Origin: Ensifer sesbaniae | GTDB lineage: Bacteria > Pseudomonadota > Alphaproteobacteria > Rhizobiales > Rhizobiaceae | DNA length: 64,000 nucleotides | Direction: 5' to 3' | Assembly: GCF_013283665.1 (NCBI RefSeq) | Contig: NZ_JABEKU010000001.1 | Location: 3,479,137 to 3,543,136, forward strand | In this document: positions 23,440-31,851 of the stretch, in pieces | Layout: every line of letters begins with the position of its first letter | Position numbering within the stretch: position 1 is the stretch's first letter | Notes under the pieces: model-generated | What the model was told of the DNA's origin: nothing | The model's database searches: none | The model's input: the letters and a program-made list of their open reading frames with translations, nothing else | Made by a program: the position numbers and the translations under genes

Positions 23440-26400
23440 TTACTTCTTCATCTGCTCCTTGAGCGCCGCAAGCTTGGCGAAGGGCGAATCCGGATCCACC
23501 GGCTTCTCGCGACGCGGCGGACGCGCCTCGAACTTGCCCTGCCCCGGCTTGCCGCCGCGGTCGTGACGATCGTGACGGTCACCACGGTCCTGTCGCGGCC
23601 CGCCTTCCGACTTGCCGCCCTCGTGGCGTTTGCCGCGCATCGGCTCGCCGCCCTTGCGTCCGCCCTCATGACCTTCGCCCTGGCCTTGACCACGCCCGTG
23701 GCGCTGGCCGCCGCGACGCTGGTCGCCCTGATGGCGGCCGCCGCCTTGGCGCTGGTTATCCTGGCGGGTGCCTGGACGCCAGAGCAGAACGGGCTTGGCC
23801 TCGACCGGTTCCCCGGCCTCGCTAACCTGGGCTTCCGCTGGCTGTGCATCGCTCGTCGCGACGACGGCGTCACCTTCGGCCTTCTCGGTCTCCGCTGCAG
23901 GTGCCGCGACGGCGGTCTCGGCATCCGCCGAGCCGTCACCAGCGTCGGCGTCATCGATGGCAGCAGCCGGATCGGAAGCGGCGGCAGCAACGGCCGGCGC
24001 ACCGTCCTGGCTGGCGAGGAAGGCTGCGGCCTCCTCGGCCTTGATGCTGTCGGCCCGGTAACCGAGGCCCTTCAGGATCTCTTCCATATCATCAGGCGTT
24101 GCGCCGAGGATCGAAAGCATCGACGTGGTCGCGGTGAAGCGACGGCCGTCATAGGCGCCTTCCGGGCGCGGCTGCGTGCCGGGCTTCCACTGCAACAACG
24201 GCCGGATGAGATCGGCCAGGCGCTCGAGGATGTCGATGCGCACGGCGCGTTTTCCGAGGAAACGGAAGCCGGCGAGCTTGTAGAAGGTCCGCTCGAAGGA
24301 CGGATCGGTGACGACCGACGTGCGGCCGGCAGCGAGCATCGGAATGAGGTCGCCATAGCCGGGCTTGTCGAGACCGTCATTCTTCAGCGCCCAGAGAAGC
24401 GTGATGAGCTCGGCCGGAGCCGGCTTCAGGAGCGCCGGCAGGAAGATGTGGTAGGCGCCGAAGCGAACGCCGTATTTGCGGATCGAAGCGCGGCCGTCCT
24501 GGTCGAGCGACTTCACTTCCTCGGCAACATCGCGGCGGAAGAGCACGCCGAGGTTCTCGACAAGCTGGAAGGCGAGGCCCTTGGCCAGGCCTTCGAGGTC
24601 TTCGGCGCGCGAAATGTCGTCGAGCGGCTTCAAGACCGTGCCGATGTGATGGTTCACGAAACGCTCGATGCGCGCCAGCACGTGCTCGCGGGCGTTCGCC
24701 TGCAACTGATCGTCGGCCAGCAGGATGACGCGCGGACGCATGACGTGGTCGCTCGCCGCCAGCCGAGCCACGGGATCGCCGAGCCAACGAACGAGACCAT
24801 CGGAGGACAGCGCCAGGTCATTGTTGCCGGAAGCGTGCAGACGTGCGGCCCGCGCCTCGAACTCCAGCGCCAGCGCTTTCTGGGCAGCGCCCTGCACGGC
24901 CTTGGCATCCTGGCCGTCGCCGCCGGTCGCCAGCGCGAACCGGAAACCGGTTAGTTGTCCTACGTGGTGTCCTTCGACGAAGACATCACCATTCACACTG
25001 ATTTCAGCTTCCAGCATAGCATTCTCTCTCAGGCGCTTCATGAGCACAGATGTCCTGCGATCAACAAAGCGTTTCGTCAACCGTTCATGTAGTGCGTCGG
25101 ATAATCGATCTTCAATTTCCCGCGTCTTTTCTTGCCAGTGTGTCGGATCGGCCAGCCATCCCGGCCGGTTCGACACATAGGTCCAGGTCCTGATCTGCGC
25201 GATTCGCGCCGAAAGTGTGTCGATCTCACCATCCGTGTGATCGGCACGCCGGACCTGTTCGGCCATGAAATCCTCGTTCACCGTGCCCCGGCGAACGAGA
25301 TCCGCGTAGATCGTCGAGATCAGATCGGCGTGTTGGACGGGCGTGATGCGCCGATAGTCCGGCAGCGCGCAGGCTTCCCATAGTTTTTCCACACGCTCGG
25401 CATTGGTCGTGATGTCGACGACCTCCGGGTAGCGGGCCAAATGCTCGAACGCCTGCTGATCTACCGCAGGTAGCGCCCGGGCAAGGCCGGGAACCGTCGG
25501 CGCGGCGTCGAGACTCTTCTTCAAGGCGGTGAGCGAGGAGTAGTCGAATGCCTTCGAGCGCCACTGCAGCACCTTCACCGGATCGAACTCATGCGACTCG
25601 ATGCGGTGAACGAGCTCGTTGTCGAAAGGATCGACGCGGCCCGTCACCCCGAACGTGCCGTCGCGCAGGTGACGGCCGGCACGCCCGGCGATCTGCGCGA
25701 GTTCGGCCGGGTTCAAGTTGCGGAACTGGTAGCCGTCGAACTTGCGGTCCTGTGCGAAGGCGACATGGTCGACGTCGAGGTTGAGACCCATGCCGATTGC
25801 GTCGGTCGCGACCAGATACTCGACGTCGCCTTCTTGATAGAGCGCCACCTGGGCATTGCGCGTGCGCGGCGAAAGCGCGCCGAGAACGACGGCGGCGCCG
25901 CCGCGCTGGCGGCGGATCAGCTCTGCGATCGCATAGACCTCGTCGGCCGAGAAGGCGACGATCGCCGAGCGGTGCGGCAGGCGCGTGATCTTCTTCGAGC
26001 CGGCATAGAGAAGCTGCGACATGCGCGGCCGCTCGACGACGGTGATGCCGGGCAGAAGCTGTTCGAGGATCGGCCGCATCGTTCCCGCGCCGAGCAGCAG
26101 CGTCTCGCCGCGCCCCCTAAGATGCAGGATCCTGTCGGTAAAGATGTGCCCGCGCTCGAGGTCGCCGGCGAGCTGCACCTCGTCGATCGCGACGAAGGAT
26201 GCAGTCGTCTCGCGCGGCATCGCTTCGACGGTGCAGACCGAATAGCGGGCGCGATGCGGCGTGATCTTCTCTTCGCCGGTGATCAGCGCGACATTGTGAT
26301 GGCCGACTTTTTCGACCAGGCGCGTATAGACCTCGCGCGCCAGGAGGCGCAGCGGCAGGCCTATGACGCCGCTGTCATGCGCGATCATGCGTTCGATCGC

Positions 26401-26499
26401 GTAGTGCGTCTTGCCGGTATTGGTTGGCCCGAGCACCGCGGTTACGCCGCGGCCGCTCAGGATCATGGGGTGAACGGACACGTCATCGATCCCGGGCAT
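23440..26499 (-). CDS. Suv3/MgpS-like ATP-dependent RNA helicase
   Basis: A 1019-residue superfamily 2 helicase. Motif I is GPTNTGKTH near residue 25, motif II is the unusual DEVQ box (VAIDEVQL), motif III/IV strings such as LLGAGTM follow, and motif VI is QIAGRAGRH, all as in Suv3-type enzymes and rhizobial MgpS. After the helicase core come a long alpha-helical region, an acidic Ala/Asp/Glu-rich linker (about residues 810-910), and a basic tail very rich in Gly, Arg, Gln, His and Lys (about 915-1000) that probably binds RNA. The likely start is ATG at 26497-26499; a TTG two codons earlier is possible. Co-transcribed with the S4 gene downstream. Confidence 0.88.
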   Translation of the reverse strand: MPGIDDVSVHPMILSGRGVTAVLGPTNTGKTHYAIERMIAHDSGVIGLPLRLLAREVYTRLVEKVGHHNVALITGEEKITPHRARYSVCTVEAMPRETTASFVAIDEVQLAGDLERGHIFTDRILHLRGRGETLLLGAGTMRPILEQLLPGITVVERPRMSQLLYAGSKKITRLPHRSAIVAFSADEVYAIAELIRRQRGGAAVVLGALSPRTRNAQVALYQEGDVEYLVATDAIGMGLNLDVDHVAFAQDRKFDGYQFRNLNPAELAQIAGRAGRHLRDGTFGVTGRVDPFDNELVHRIESHEFDPVKVLQWRSKAFDYSSLTALKKSLDAAPTVPGLARALPAVDQQAFEHLARYPEVVDITTNAERVEKLWEACALPDYRRITPVQHADLISTIYADLVRRGTVNEDFMAEQVRRADHTDGEIDTLSARIAQIRTWTYVSNRPGWLADPTHWQEKTREIEDRLSDALHERLTKRFVDRRTSVLMKRLRENAMLEAEISVNGDVFVEGHHVGQLTGFRFALATGGDGQDAKAVQGAAQKALALEFEARAARLHASGNNDLALSSDGLVRWLGDPVARLAASDHVMRPRVILLADDQLQANAREHVLARIERFVNHHIGTVLKPLDDISRAEDLEGLAKGLAFQLVENLGVLFRRDVAEEVKSLDQDGRASIRKYGVRFGAYHIFLPALLKPAPAELITLLWALKNDGLDKPGYGDLIPMLAAGRTSVVTDPSFERTFYKLAGFRFLGKRAVRIDILERLADLIRPLLQWKPGTQPRPEGAYDGRRFTATTSMLSILGATPDDMEEILKGLGYRADSIKAEEAAAFLASQDGAPAVAAAASDPAAAIDDADAGDGSADAETAVAAPAAETEKAEGDAVVATSDAQPAEAQVSEAGEPVEAKPVLLWRPGTRQDNQRQGGGRHQGDQRRGGQRHGRGQGQGEGHEGGRKGGEPMRGKRHEGGKSEGGPRQDRGDRHDRHDRGGKPGQGKFEARPPRREKPVDPDSPFAKLAALKEQMKK

Positions 26500-27070
26500 T
26501 CTCAAAATTACGGCAGCGTCTTTTCACGCTGGCGGCAAACACATGCCCACGCGCCGAGCCAAACGCAAGGGGCGCCGACAACTAAAACCATCGTCCGGCG
26601 TCTCCCAGCCCTTTGCACCACCTGTTGTGGTCGGCGGCATCGAGGACAGGAACAGCCATGGAACGAATCGGCGACGAATCGAAGACTCATTGCGATTCAC
26701 TGTATGTTCACGACTACATATAGATTTCAACACCGAACGTTGCACCACATGCTGAATCTGGCACGGATTCCGCGCATTAGAGCCGCCAACTCGCCGCGCG
26801 CCTGGCTGTCCCATTGCCAGACAGATCAAAGGATTCCGAATCCAAGACTCTGGAAAGCCTGGAAAATTTTTCACGAAATTCGTCGAAGATTCGCCGAACG
26901 GAGAGAATGAGAATCGCACCGCGCACCCTCGACCAACACGCGAGCCTCCGATGGCGACTCGTGCCTCGCGCATCATTCCGCTTTTGTTCTCCACAAGATA
27001 TAGTGTCTGCGCCGCCCGCCGCCAACAGGATCGCGGGCAGGAACAGGCACCCCTGCCCCAGCCTCACATG
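26500..27070. other. Long intergenic region between the helicase and phaB genes
   Basis: About 570 bases, locally AT-rich around 26690-26760. A 156-codon minus-strand frame and several plus-strand frames exist, but none has a recognisable family, a good ribosome binding site or a biased codon pattern, so I call none of them. The region should contain the helicase promoter. Confidence 0.5.
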
Positions 27071-27094
27071 AAAACGGCGCCCCGAAGGGCGCCG
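27071..27094 (-). terminator. Intrinsic terminator of the pha operon
   Basis: CGGCGCCC pairs with GGGCGCCG around CGAA, followed on the minus strand by TTTT. It lies 28 bases after the phaB stop. Confidence 0.85.
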
Positions 27095-27121
27095 CTCGAA
27101 AGCGCTGATGAGATCACAAGC

Positions 27122-27847
27122 TCAGACGAAAAACTGTCCGCCATTCGCCGAAATCGTCGAGCCGGTGATGAAGCCGGCATCGTCGGAAGCCAGGAACACG
27201 ACGCAGCGGGCGATTTCCTCCGGCTCGCCGAGGCGGCCGACCGGGATCTGCGGAATGATCCGCTCGTTGAGGACCTTCTCCGGCACCGCCCGCACCATTT
27301 CCGTGCCGATGTAGCCCGGGCAGATGGCGTTGACGGTGATCCCCTTGGCGGCCCCTTCCTGGGCGAGAGCCTTGGTGAAGCCGAGATCGCCGGCCTTGGC
27401 GGCCGAATAGTTGGCCTGACCCATCTGGCCCTTCTGGCCGTTGATCGACGAGATGTTGATGACGCGGCCGAAGCCGCGGTCGCGCATGGCGGACCACAGC
27501 GGATGCGTCATGTTGAAGAGACCGGTAAGGTTGGTGCCGATCACCTCGCCCCATTGCTCGGGCGTCATCTTGTGGAACATCGCGTCGCGGGTGATGCCCG
27601 CATTGTTGACGAGCACGTCGATCGGGCCAAGATCGGCCTCGACCTTGGCGATGCCTTCGGCGCAGGCCTGATAGCTGGAAACGTCCCACTTGTAGACCGG
27701 GATACCGGTTTCCTGCTTGAAGGCCCCGGCCTTCTCGTCATTGCCGGCATAGTTGGCAGCCACCTTGTAGCCGGCATTCTTGAGTGCGATGGAAATTGCC
27801 GCGCCGATGCCGCGCGACCCACCCGTGACCAATGCTACCCTGCTCAT
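27122..27847 (-). CDS. phaB: Acetoacetyl-CoA reductase
   Basis: A 241-residue short-chain dehydrogenase that reduces acetoacetyl-CoA to (R)-3-hydroxybutyryl-CoA with NADPH for polyhydroxybutyrate synthesis. The cofactor loop is TGGSRGIG at residues 8-15, NNAG lies at about residue 86, the catalytic serine lies in INISSINGQKGQ, and YxxxK is in NYSAAKAG. The C-terminus ends TISANGGQFFV, typical of PhaB. GGGAGG precedes the ATG. It is the last gene of the unit phaA - secreted protein - phaB and is followed by a terminator. In rhizobia it is often called phbB. Confidence 0.96.
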   Translation of the reverse strand: MSRVALVTGGSRGIGAAISIALKNAGYKVAANYAGNDEKAGAFKQETGIPVYKWDVSSYQACAEGIAKVEADLGPIDVLVNNAGITRDAMFHKMTPEQWGEVIGTNLTGLFNMTHPLWSAMRDRGFGRVINISSINGQKGQMGQANYSAAKAGDLGFTKALAQEGAAKGITVNAICPGYIGTEMVRAVPEKVLNERIIPQIPVGRLGEPEEIARCVVFLASDDAGFITGSTISANGGQFFV

Positions 27848-27864
27848 GCACGCCTCCCACTTGA

Positions 27865-28224
27865 TCAGTTCAGTTTCTCAAAGGCCTTGTTCATCAGCTT
27901 TGCGCCGATCTGTCGTCCGTAGAGCCCGGCGGCAGCCTGGAATTGAGGCGTCGCGGGCATAGACATCCCTGCCTCGCACCTGGTGAGCGCGAGGTTCATC
28001 ATCAGCTTGCTGCGCTGAACGGGCGACGCCTTCAAAGCGCCATCGCCTTCGTTCAGGGCCGCAACCATCATGTCCTTGAAAACGGCCTCGTCGTCCGAGG
28101 TCGCATGTTCCAGCACGCACTGAACCAGCCGCGCCCCGTCGAGAGGCCCGGGACTGGCATGTGCGGAAACGATCGGCGAACCGGCCAGCAAGAGGGAAAA
28201 TGGAACCCGCCTGGCGCTGTTCAT
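27865..28224 (-). CDS. Small secreted protein of unknown function inside the pha operon
   Basis: I do not recognise this 119-residue protein. It starts with a plausible signal peptide (MNSARRVPFSLLLAGSPIVSAHA, cleavage after the last Ala). The mature part has two cysteines (in LVQCVLEHA and LTRCEAG) about 50 residues apart, which might form a disulfide, and is predicted to be mainly helical. The ATG at 28222-28224 lies 13 bases after the phaA stop, and the stop lies 17 bases before phaB, so it fills the phaA-phaB gap without other spacing, which argues for a real gene. A periplasmic protein between two cytoplasmic PHB enzymes is unexpected. Codon use looks like that of the neighbours. Function is not inferable. 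Confidence 0.6.
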   Translation of the reverse strand: MNSARRVPFSLLLAGSPIVSAHASPGPLDGARLVQCVLEHATSDDEAVFKDMMVAALNEGDGALKASPVQRSKLMMNLALTRCEAGMSMPATPQFQAAAGLYGRQIGAKLMNKAFEKLN

Positions 28225-28237
28225 GCCGCCAAGCCGA

Positions 28238-29419
28238 CTAGAGCCGTTCGACGCACATGGCGACGCCCATGCCGCCGCCGATGCAGAGCGTTGCAAGCCC
28301 CTTGGAAACGCTGCGGCGCTTCATTTCGAAGAGCAGGGTGTTGAGCACGCGCGCGCCGGAAGCGCCGATCGGATGGCCGATGGCGATCGCGCCGCCATTG
28401 ACGTTGACGATCGACGGATCCCAGCCGAGGTCCTTGTTGACCGCGCAGGCCTGAGCGGCGAAAGCCTCGTTGGCCTCGACCAGGTCGACGTCGCCGATCG
28501 CCCAGCCGGCTTTCGCCAGCGCCTTGCGTGAAGCCGGGATCGGGCCGGTGCCCATGACCTGCGGATCGACGCCGGCCGTTGCCCAGGAAACGATACGGGC
28601 GAGCGGCTGGATGCCGCGCTTGGAAGCCTGCGCTTCGGTCATCAGCAGGGTGGCGGCGGCGCCGTCATTGAGGCCGGAGGCGTTACCGGCGGTGACCGTG
28701 CCTTCCTTGTCGAAGGCCGGACGCAGCTTCGTCATCTGGTCGAGCGTTGCGCCATGGCGGATATATTCGTCCTGGTCGACGGTGACGTCGCCCTTGCGGC
28801 CCTTGACGATGAAGGGAATGATCTCGTCGGCGAAACGTCCGGCCTTCTGTGCCGCTTCGGCCTTGTTCTGCGAGGCGAGTGCGAACGCATCCTGCTCCTC
28901 GCGGCTGAGCTGCCACTGGCGGGCGACGTTTTCGGCGGTGATGCCCATGTGATAGCCGTAGAAGGCGTCGGTTAGGCCGTCCTTGATCATCGTGTCGATC
29001 ATCTTGAAGTCGCCCATCTTCACGCCGCCGCGCAGATGCGAGCAGTGCGGCGCCATCGACATGGACTCCATGCCGCCGGCGACGATGATATCCGCATCAC
29101 CGGTTGCAATCTGCTGCATGCCGAGCGCCACGGCGCGAAGGCCCGAACCGCAGAGCTGGTTCATGCCCCAGGCGGTCTTTTCCTGAGGGATCCCCGCCTT
29201 CATCGCCGCCTGACGCGCCGGGTTCTGGCCCTCGCCGGCCTGCAGCACCTGGCCGAGGATCACCTCGTCGACCTCGCCTGCCTCGACGCCTGCGCGCTCG
29301 AGTACGCCCTTGATGACGGCGGCGCCGATCTCGTGCGCCGGCGTATTGCCGAATGCACCGTTGAAGGATCCGACCGCAGTGCGGGCGGCGCTGGCGATCA
29401 CGATGGAGGGATTGCTCAT
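28238..29419 (-). CDS. phaA: Acetyl-CoA acetyltransferase (beta-ketothiolase)
   Basis: A 393-residue thiolase that condenses two acetyl-CoA to acetoacetyl-CoA, the first step of PHB synthesis. Catalytic residues are present: the nucleophile Cys in [11 protein letters not shown] (about residue 90), His in [11 protein letters not shown] (about 350) and the second Cys in LCIGGGMG (about 380). NEAFAAQA is also conserved. I chose the ATG at 29417-29419 ([14 protein letters not shown]); the frame opens 22 codons earlier without a matching start. The gene is divergent from phaR, with 224 bases between them that contain three GACGCAA motifs. Confidence 0.97.
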   Translation of the reverse strand: MSNPSIVIASAARTAVGSFNGAFGNTPAHEIGAAVIKGVLERAGVEAGEVDEVILGQVLQAGEGQNPARQAAMKAGIPQEKTAWGMNQLCGSGLRAVALGMQQIATGDADIIVAGGMESMSMAPHCSHLRGGVKMGDFKMIDTMIKDGLTDAFYGYHMGITAENVARQWQLSREEQDAFALASQNKAEAAQKAGRFADEIIPFIVKGRKGDVTVDQDEYIRHGATLDQMTKLRPAFDKEGTVTAGNASGLNDGAAATLLMTEAQASKRGIQPLARIVSWATAGVDPQVMGTGPIPASRKALAKAGWAIGDVDLVEANEAFAAQACAVNKDLGWDPSIVNVNGGAIAIGHPIGASGARVLNTLLFEMKRRSVSKGLATLCIGGGMGVAMCVERL

Positions 29420-29643
29420 GGGACGTTTCCTCAGATCTTTCTTGCCTAATGAAAGCAGACTGGCAAAGCGCGCGACGCAAGTCAAACGGCTTGATGCGGT
29501 GCCACAAAACCATCACGTAAGACGCAACCGCAAGATTTCGCACTTGCGTCGCCGCAACGCACAAAGACATTGTCAGCGGCGCTCTTTTGCGGATACTCTG
29601 AAAAACGCAATAAAGACGGGACGATGGGTGAGAGGAGACCCTG
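29420..29643. promoter_or_regulatory. Divergent phaA/phaR promoter region with GACGCAA motifs
   Basis: GACGCAA occurs at 29474-29480 and 29521-29527, and its inverse TTGCGTC at 29544-29550; the last two form an inverted pair 16 bases apart. Position between phaA and the regulator gene phaR makes them operator candidates, but I cannot tie them to a known PhaR consensus. Confidence 0.35.
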
Positions 29644-30222
29644 ATGGCGAAGCACGAAGGCCAGATCGTTATAAAAAAATACGCGAACCGGCGGCTCTAC
29701 AACACCGGGACCAGCACCTATGTCACGCTCGACGACTTGGCTGTGATGGTGAAGAAGGGCGAGGATTTCGTCGTCCAGGACGCAAAGTCCGGAGAGGACA
29801 TCACCCATTCCGTGCTGACGCAGATCATCTTCGAGCAGGAGTCCAAGACCGGCAACACGCTTCTGCCGATCTCCTTCCTGCGCCAGCTGATTTCGTTCTA
29901 TGGCGACCAGATGCAGATGGTGGTGCCGAGCTATCTCGAGCACTCGATGCAGGCTTTCACCGAGCAGCAGTCGCAGATGCGTGAGCAGATCAACAAGGCC
30001 TTCGGCGACACGCCGCTTGGCAAGAACCTGCAGGTGCCGCTGCAACTTGTCGAAGAGCAGGTCCGTCGCAACACCGAGATGTTCCATCAGGCGATGCAGA
30101 TGTTCTCGCCCTTCATCACCGCCCCGCCGGTGAAGGAAAGCAAGAAGGCCGAAGCCAAGGATATCGACGAGCTCAAGGAGCAGCTTCGCGCGCTCCAGAC
30201 CAAGCTCGACAATCTCGGCTGA
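29644..30222 (+). CDS. phaR: PHB synthesis repressor / regulator PhaR
   Basis: A 192-residue regulator of polyhydroxybutyrate and carbon flow (also called AniA in rhizobia). The N-terminal DNA-binding region is the PHB_acc_N domain: IVIKKYANRRLYNTGTSTYVTL, then DFVVQDAKSGEDITHSVLTQII, followed by the PHB_acc domain LLPISFLRQLISFYGDQMQ. The C-terminal 25 residues are a short Lys/Glu/Leu-rich coiled coil. PhaR proteins bind PHB granules and repress phasin genes until granules appear; in Sinorhizobium the homologue also affects exopolysaccharide. The gene is divergent from phaA and preceded by GAGAGGAGA. Confidence 0.95.
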   Translation: MAKHEGQIVIKKYANRRLYNTGTSTYVTLDDLAVMVKKGEDFVVQDAKSGEDITHSVLTQIIFEQESKTGNTLLPISFLRQLISFYGDQMQMVVPSYLEHSMQAFTEQQSQMREQINKAFGDTPLGKNLQVPLQLVEEQVRRNTEMFHQAMQMFSPFITAPPVKESKKAEAKDIDELKEQLRALQTKLDNLG

Positions 30223-30316
30223 GCGCGCTTTCCTCGTGAAGGCGGGTGAGTTCGATCCCGCCTCGTTTCCCGTCCAGCAAAAAATGCTTTTGAATTGAGC
30301 CCGCGCCCCGGATCGT

Positions 30317-30327
30317 GACGCGCTTCA
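30317..30327. repeat. Repeat edge GACGCGCTTCA overlapping a stop codon
   Basis: This 11-mer is identical to 19996-20006 and 23010-23020. In all three places its last three bases are the reverse complement of the stop codon of a minus-strand gene. Only the end of the repeat is clear here. Confidence 0.6.
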
Positions 30328-30726
30328 AAGGCCGATCGACACGTCCCTGCCAGCCGAACGCATCGAGACGGCAAAACCGGCGATGACATCGATGAAACTG
30401 ATCGTCATCAGGATGAAGAAGAGCTGGGTCGCCGCCGGCGCCAGTAGCAGGAATTCGATCAGGAAGGCGATGAACAGGATCATCGACAGCAGGTGATCCA
30501 TCAGCGCCCGCGTGCTCGTGCGGGTCGCCTTCAGCAATTCGACGAACAGCAGCAACAGCGCGACGACGATCAGAAGGTCGCCGAAGCGCATCGTCCAGGT
30601 CGCGCCCGACAGCATGGATAGCGACAGCATCTCGGCATTGAGCCCGGCCATACCGCCAAACATTCCGATCATCGCGAGATTGTAGATGGCGAAAGGCAGG
30701 ATCAGCAGCGGAACGGCAGCGAGCAT
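30325..30726 (-). CDS. Small integral membrane protein of unknown function
   Basis: A 133-residue hydrophobic protein with about four membrane helices (starting LAAVPLLILPFAIYNLAMIGM, then a GDLLIVVALLLLFVELLKATR helix, MILFIAFLIEFLLLAP, and FFILMTISFIDVIAGFAV). I do not recognise a named family with confidence. Charged residues between helices 2 and 3 (KATRTSTRALMDH) probably mark a cytoplasmic loop. It is alone between phaR and rpmF; the stop codon comes from the edge of a dispersed repeat. Frame quality and continuous hydrophobic pattern support a real gene. Confidence 0.75.
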   Translation of the reverse strand: MLAAVPLLILPFAIYNLAMIGMFGGMAGLNAEMLSLSMLSGATWTMRFGDLLIVVALLLLFVELLKATRTSTRALMDHLLSMILFIAFLIEFLLLAPAATQLFFILMTISFIDVIAGFAVSMRSAGRDVSIGL

Positions 30727-30814
30727 CAGGCACGAACTCCTTTGCCGCGTCTTGCGGCGTCTTCAGGTCAGGCTCCTGCTGATAGCACAGGGTCCAAGCG
30801 AGAAAATGTCAGAC

Positions 30815-30848
30815 GCAAAACAAAAGGGCCGGCAGAGCCAGCCCTTTG
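30815..30848 (-). terminator. Intrinsic terminator of rpmF
   Basis: AAAGGGC and GCCCTTT flank a GC-rich loop; on the minus strand the stem is followed by TTTTGTTTTG. It lies about 25 bases beyond the rpmF stop. Confidence 0.8.
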
Positions 30849-30872
30849 AACCTAATCCGCGAACGGAAACGC

Positions 30873-31058
30873 TTATGCGTTTTCCTTCGGGGTCAGAACC
30901 TGACGGCCACGGTACATGCCGGTCTTCAGGTCGATGTGGTGCGGACGGCGCAGTTCGCCCGAGTTCTTGTCTTCGACGTAGGTCGGAGCCTTGAGGGCGT
31001 CAGCGGAACGGCGCATGCCACGCTTGGACGGGCTCGTTTTTCTTTTCGGTACAGCCAT
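30873..31058 (-). CDS. rpmF: 50S ribosomal protein L32
   Basis: A 61-residue basic ribosomal protein: [17 protein letters not shown] at the N-terminus and [18 protein letters not shown] in the middle are the L32 signature. It lacks the zinc-binding cysteines of some L32 proteins, as usual in alphaproteobacteria. The ATG at 31056-31058 is used because the mature protein begins with Ala-Val-Pro; four extra codons upstream are not part of the family. It stands alone, with a terminator after it. In many bacteria rpmF precedes plsX, but not here. Confidence 0.97.
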   Translation of the reverse strand: MAVPKRKTSPSKRGMRRSADALKAPTYVEDKNSGELRRPHHIDLKTGMYRGRQVLTPKENA

Positions 31059-31203
31059 TTCATTCTCCACTTATCGGGCAAACACTGTTCAGCAGCCGAA
31101 ATGGCCGTGTCAAACAGATGTCAATCACGGAAATTTGGCGCGCTTATACATGGCCAACTCCCGTTTGACCAGTCCCCAGCCGCAATTTTTCGACTCGACC
31201 GAG

Positions 31204-31851
31204 TCAGACCTCGTCTTCGGGAACGACCCACGGCTCAGCGCGGGCGGCCTCTTCCCACTTCCGGTAGGCGGGATGCGCCTTCACGCGTTGCATGTAGCCG
31301 AGCATTTCCGGATCCGCAACGAGATCGTAGACGTCGAAGCGGTTGACCACAGGAGCGTACATCGCATCCGCCGCACCGAAGGCACCGAAGAGGAACGGAC
31401 CGCCGGATTGGGCGAGCGCCTCTTTCCAGATCCGCTCGATGCGGGCGACGTCAGCGCGAACGTCTGCATCCACCTCGAGGGCCCGCTTTCCCCGGCGGAT
31501 GTTCATCGGGCAGGCGCCGCGCAGCGCCCGGAAGCCGGAGAGCATTTCCATGCAATAGCTGCGCGCCCGGGCGCGGGCCTGGCGATCGGCCGGCCAGAGC
31601 CCGGCATCGGGAAAGAGCTCGGCGACATATTCGATGATCGCCAGCGACTCCCAGACGAGCAGGTCGCCATGCCGCAACAACGGCACGCGTCCCGTCGGCG
31701 AGATGGCGCGGATATCAGGATTGCCGGCCGCAAAATCGAAGGGAATGACCACCTCCTCGAAATCGATGCCCGCGGCGGTCATCGCCATCCAGGGTCGCAT
31801 CGACCAGGATGAATAGTTCTTGTTGCCGACGTAAAGCGTAAGTCCGGTCAT
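31204..31851 (-). CDS. Glutathione S-transferase family protein
   Basis: A 215-residue protein with the N-terminal thioredoxin-like GST fold. The start of the fold is LYVGNKNYSSWSMRPWMAM, with a serine-rich active-site loop; SPTGRVPLLRHGDLLVWESLAI contains the conserved cis-proline and the glutathione-binding Glu-Ser pair. The helical C-terminal domain follows (ARARSYCMEMLSGF). The usual role is conjugating or reducing electrophiles with glutathione, but the substrate is unknown. The gene starts one base before the stop of the upstream DUF1868 gene, so the two are probably co-transcribed. Confidence 0.88.
   Translation of the reverse strand: MTGLTLYVGNKNYSSWSMRPWMAMTAAGIDFEEVVIPFDFAAGNPDIRAISPTGRVPLLRHGDLLVWESLAIIEYVAELFPDAGLWPADRQARARARSYCMEMLSGFRALRGACPMNIRRGKRALEVDADVRADVARIERIWKEALAQSGGPFLFGAFGAADAMYAPVVNRFDVYDLVADPEMLGYMQRVKAHPAYRKWEEAARAEPWVVPEDEV

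Noticed and set aside
26524-26994. 156-codon minus-strand frame upstream of the helicase
   Set aside because: Composition is not like the coding sequence around it, there is no family match I recognise and no ribosome binding site; the region is AT-rich and better explained as a promoter.
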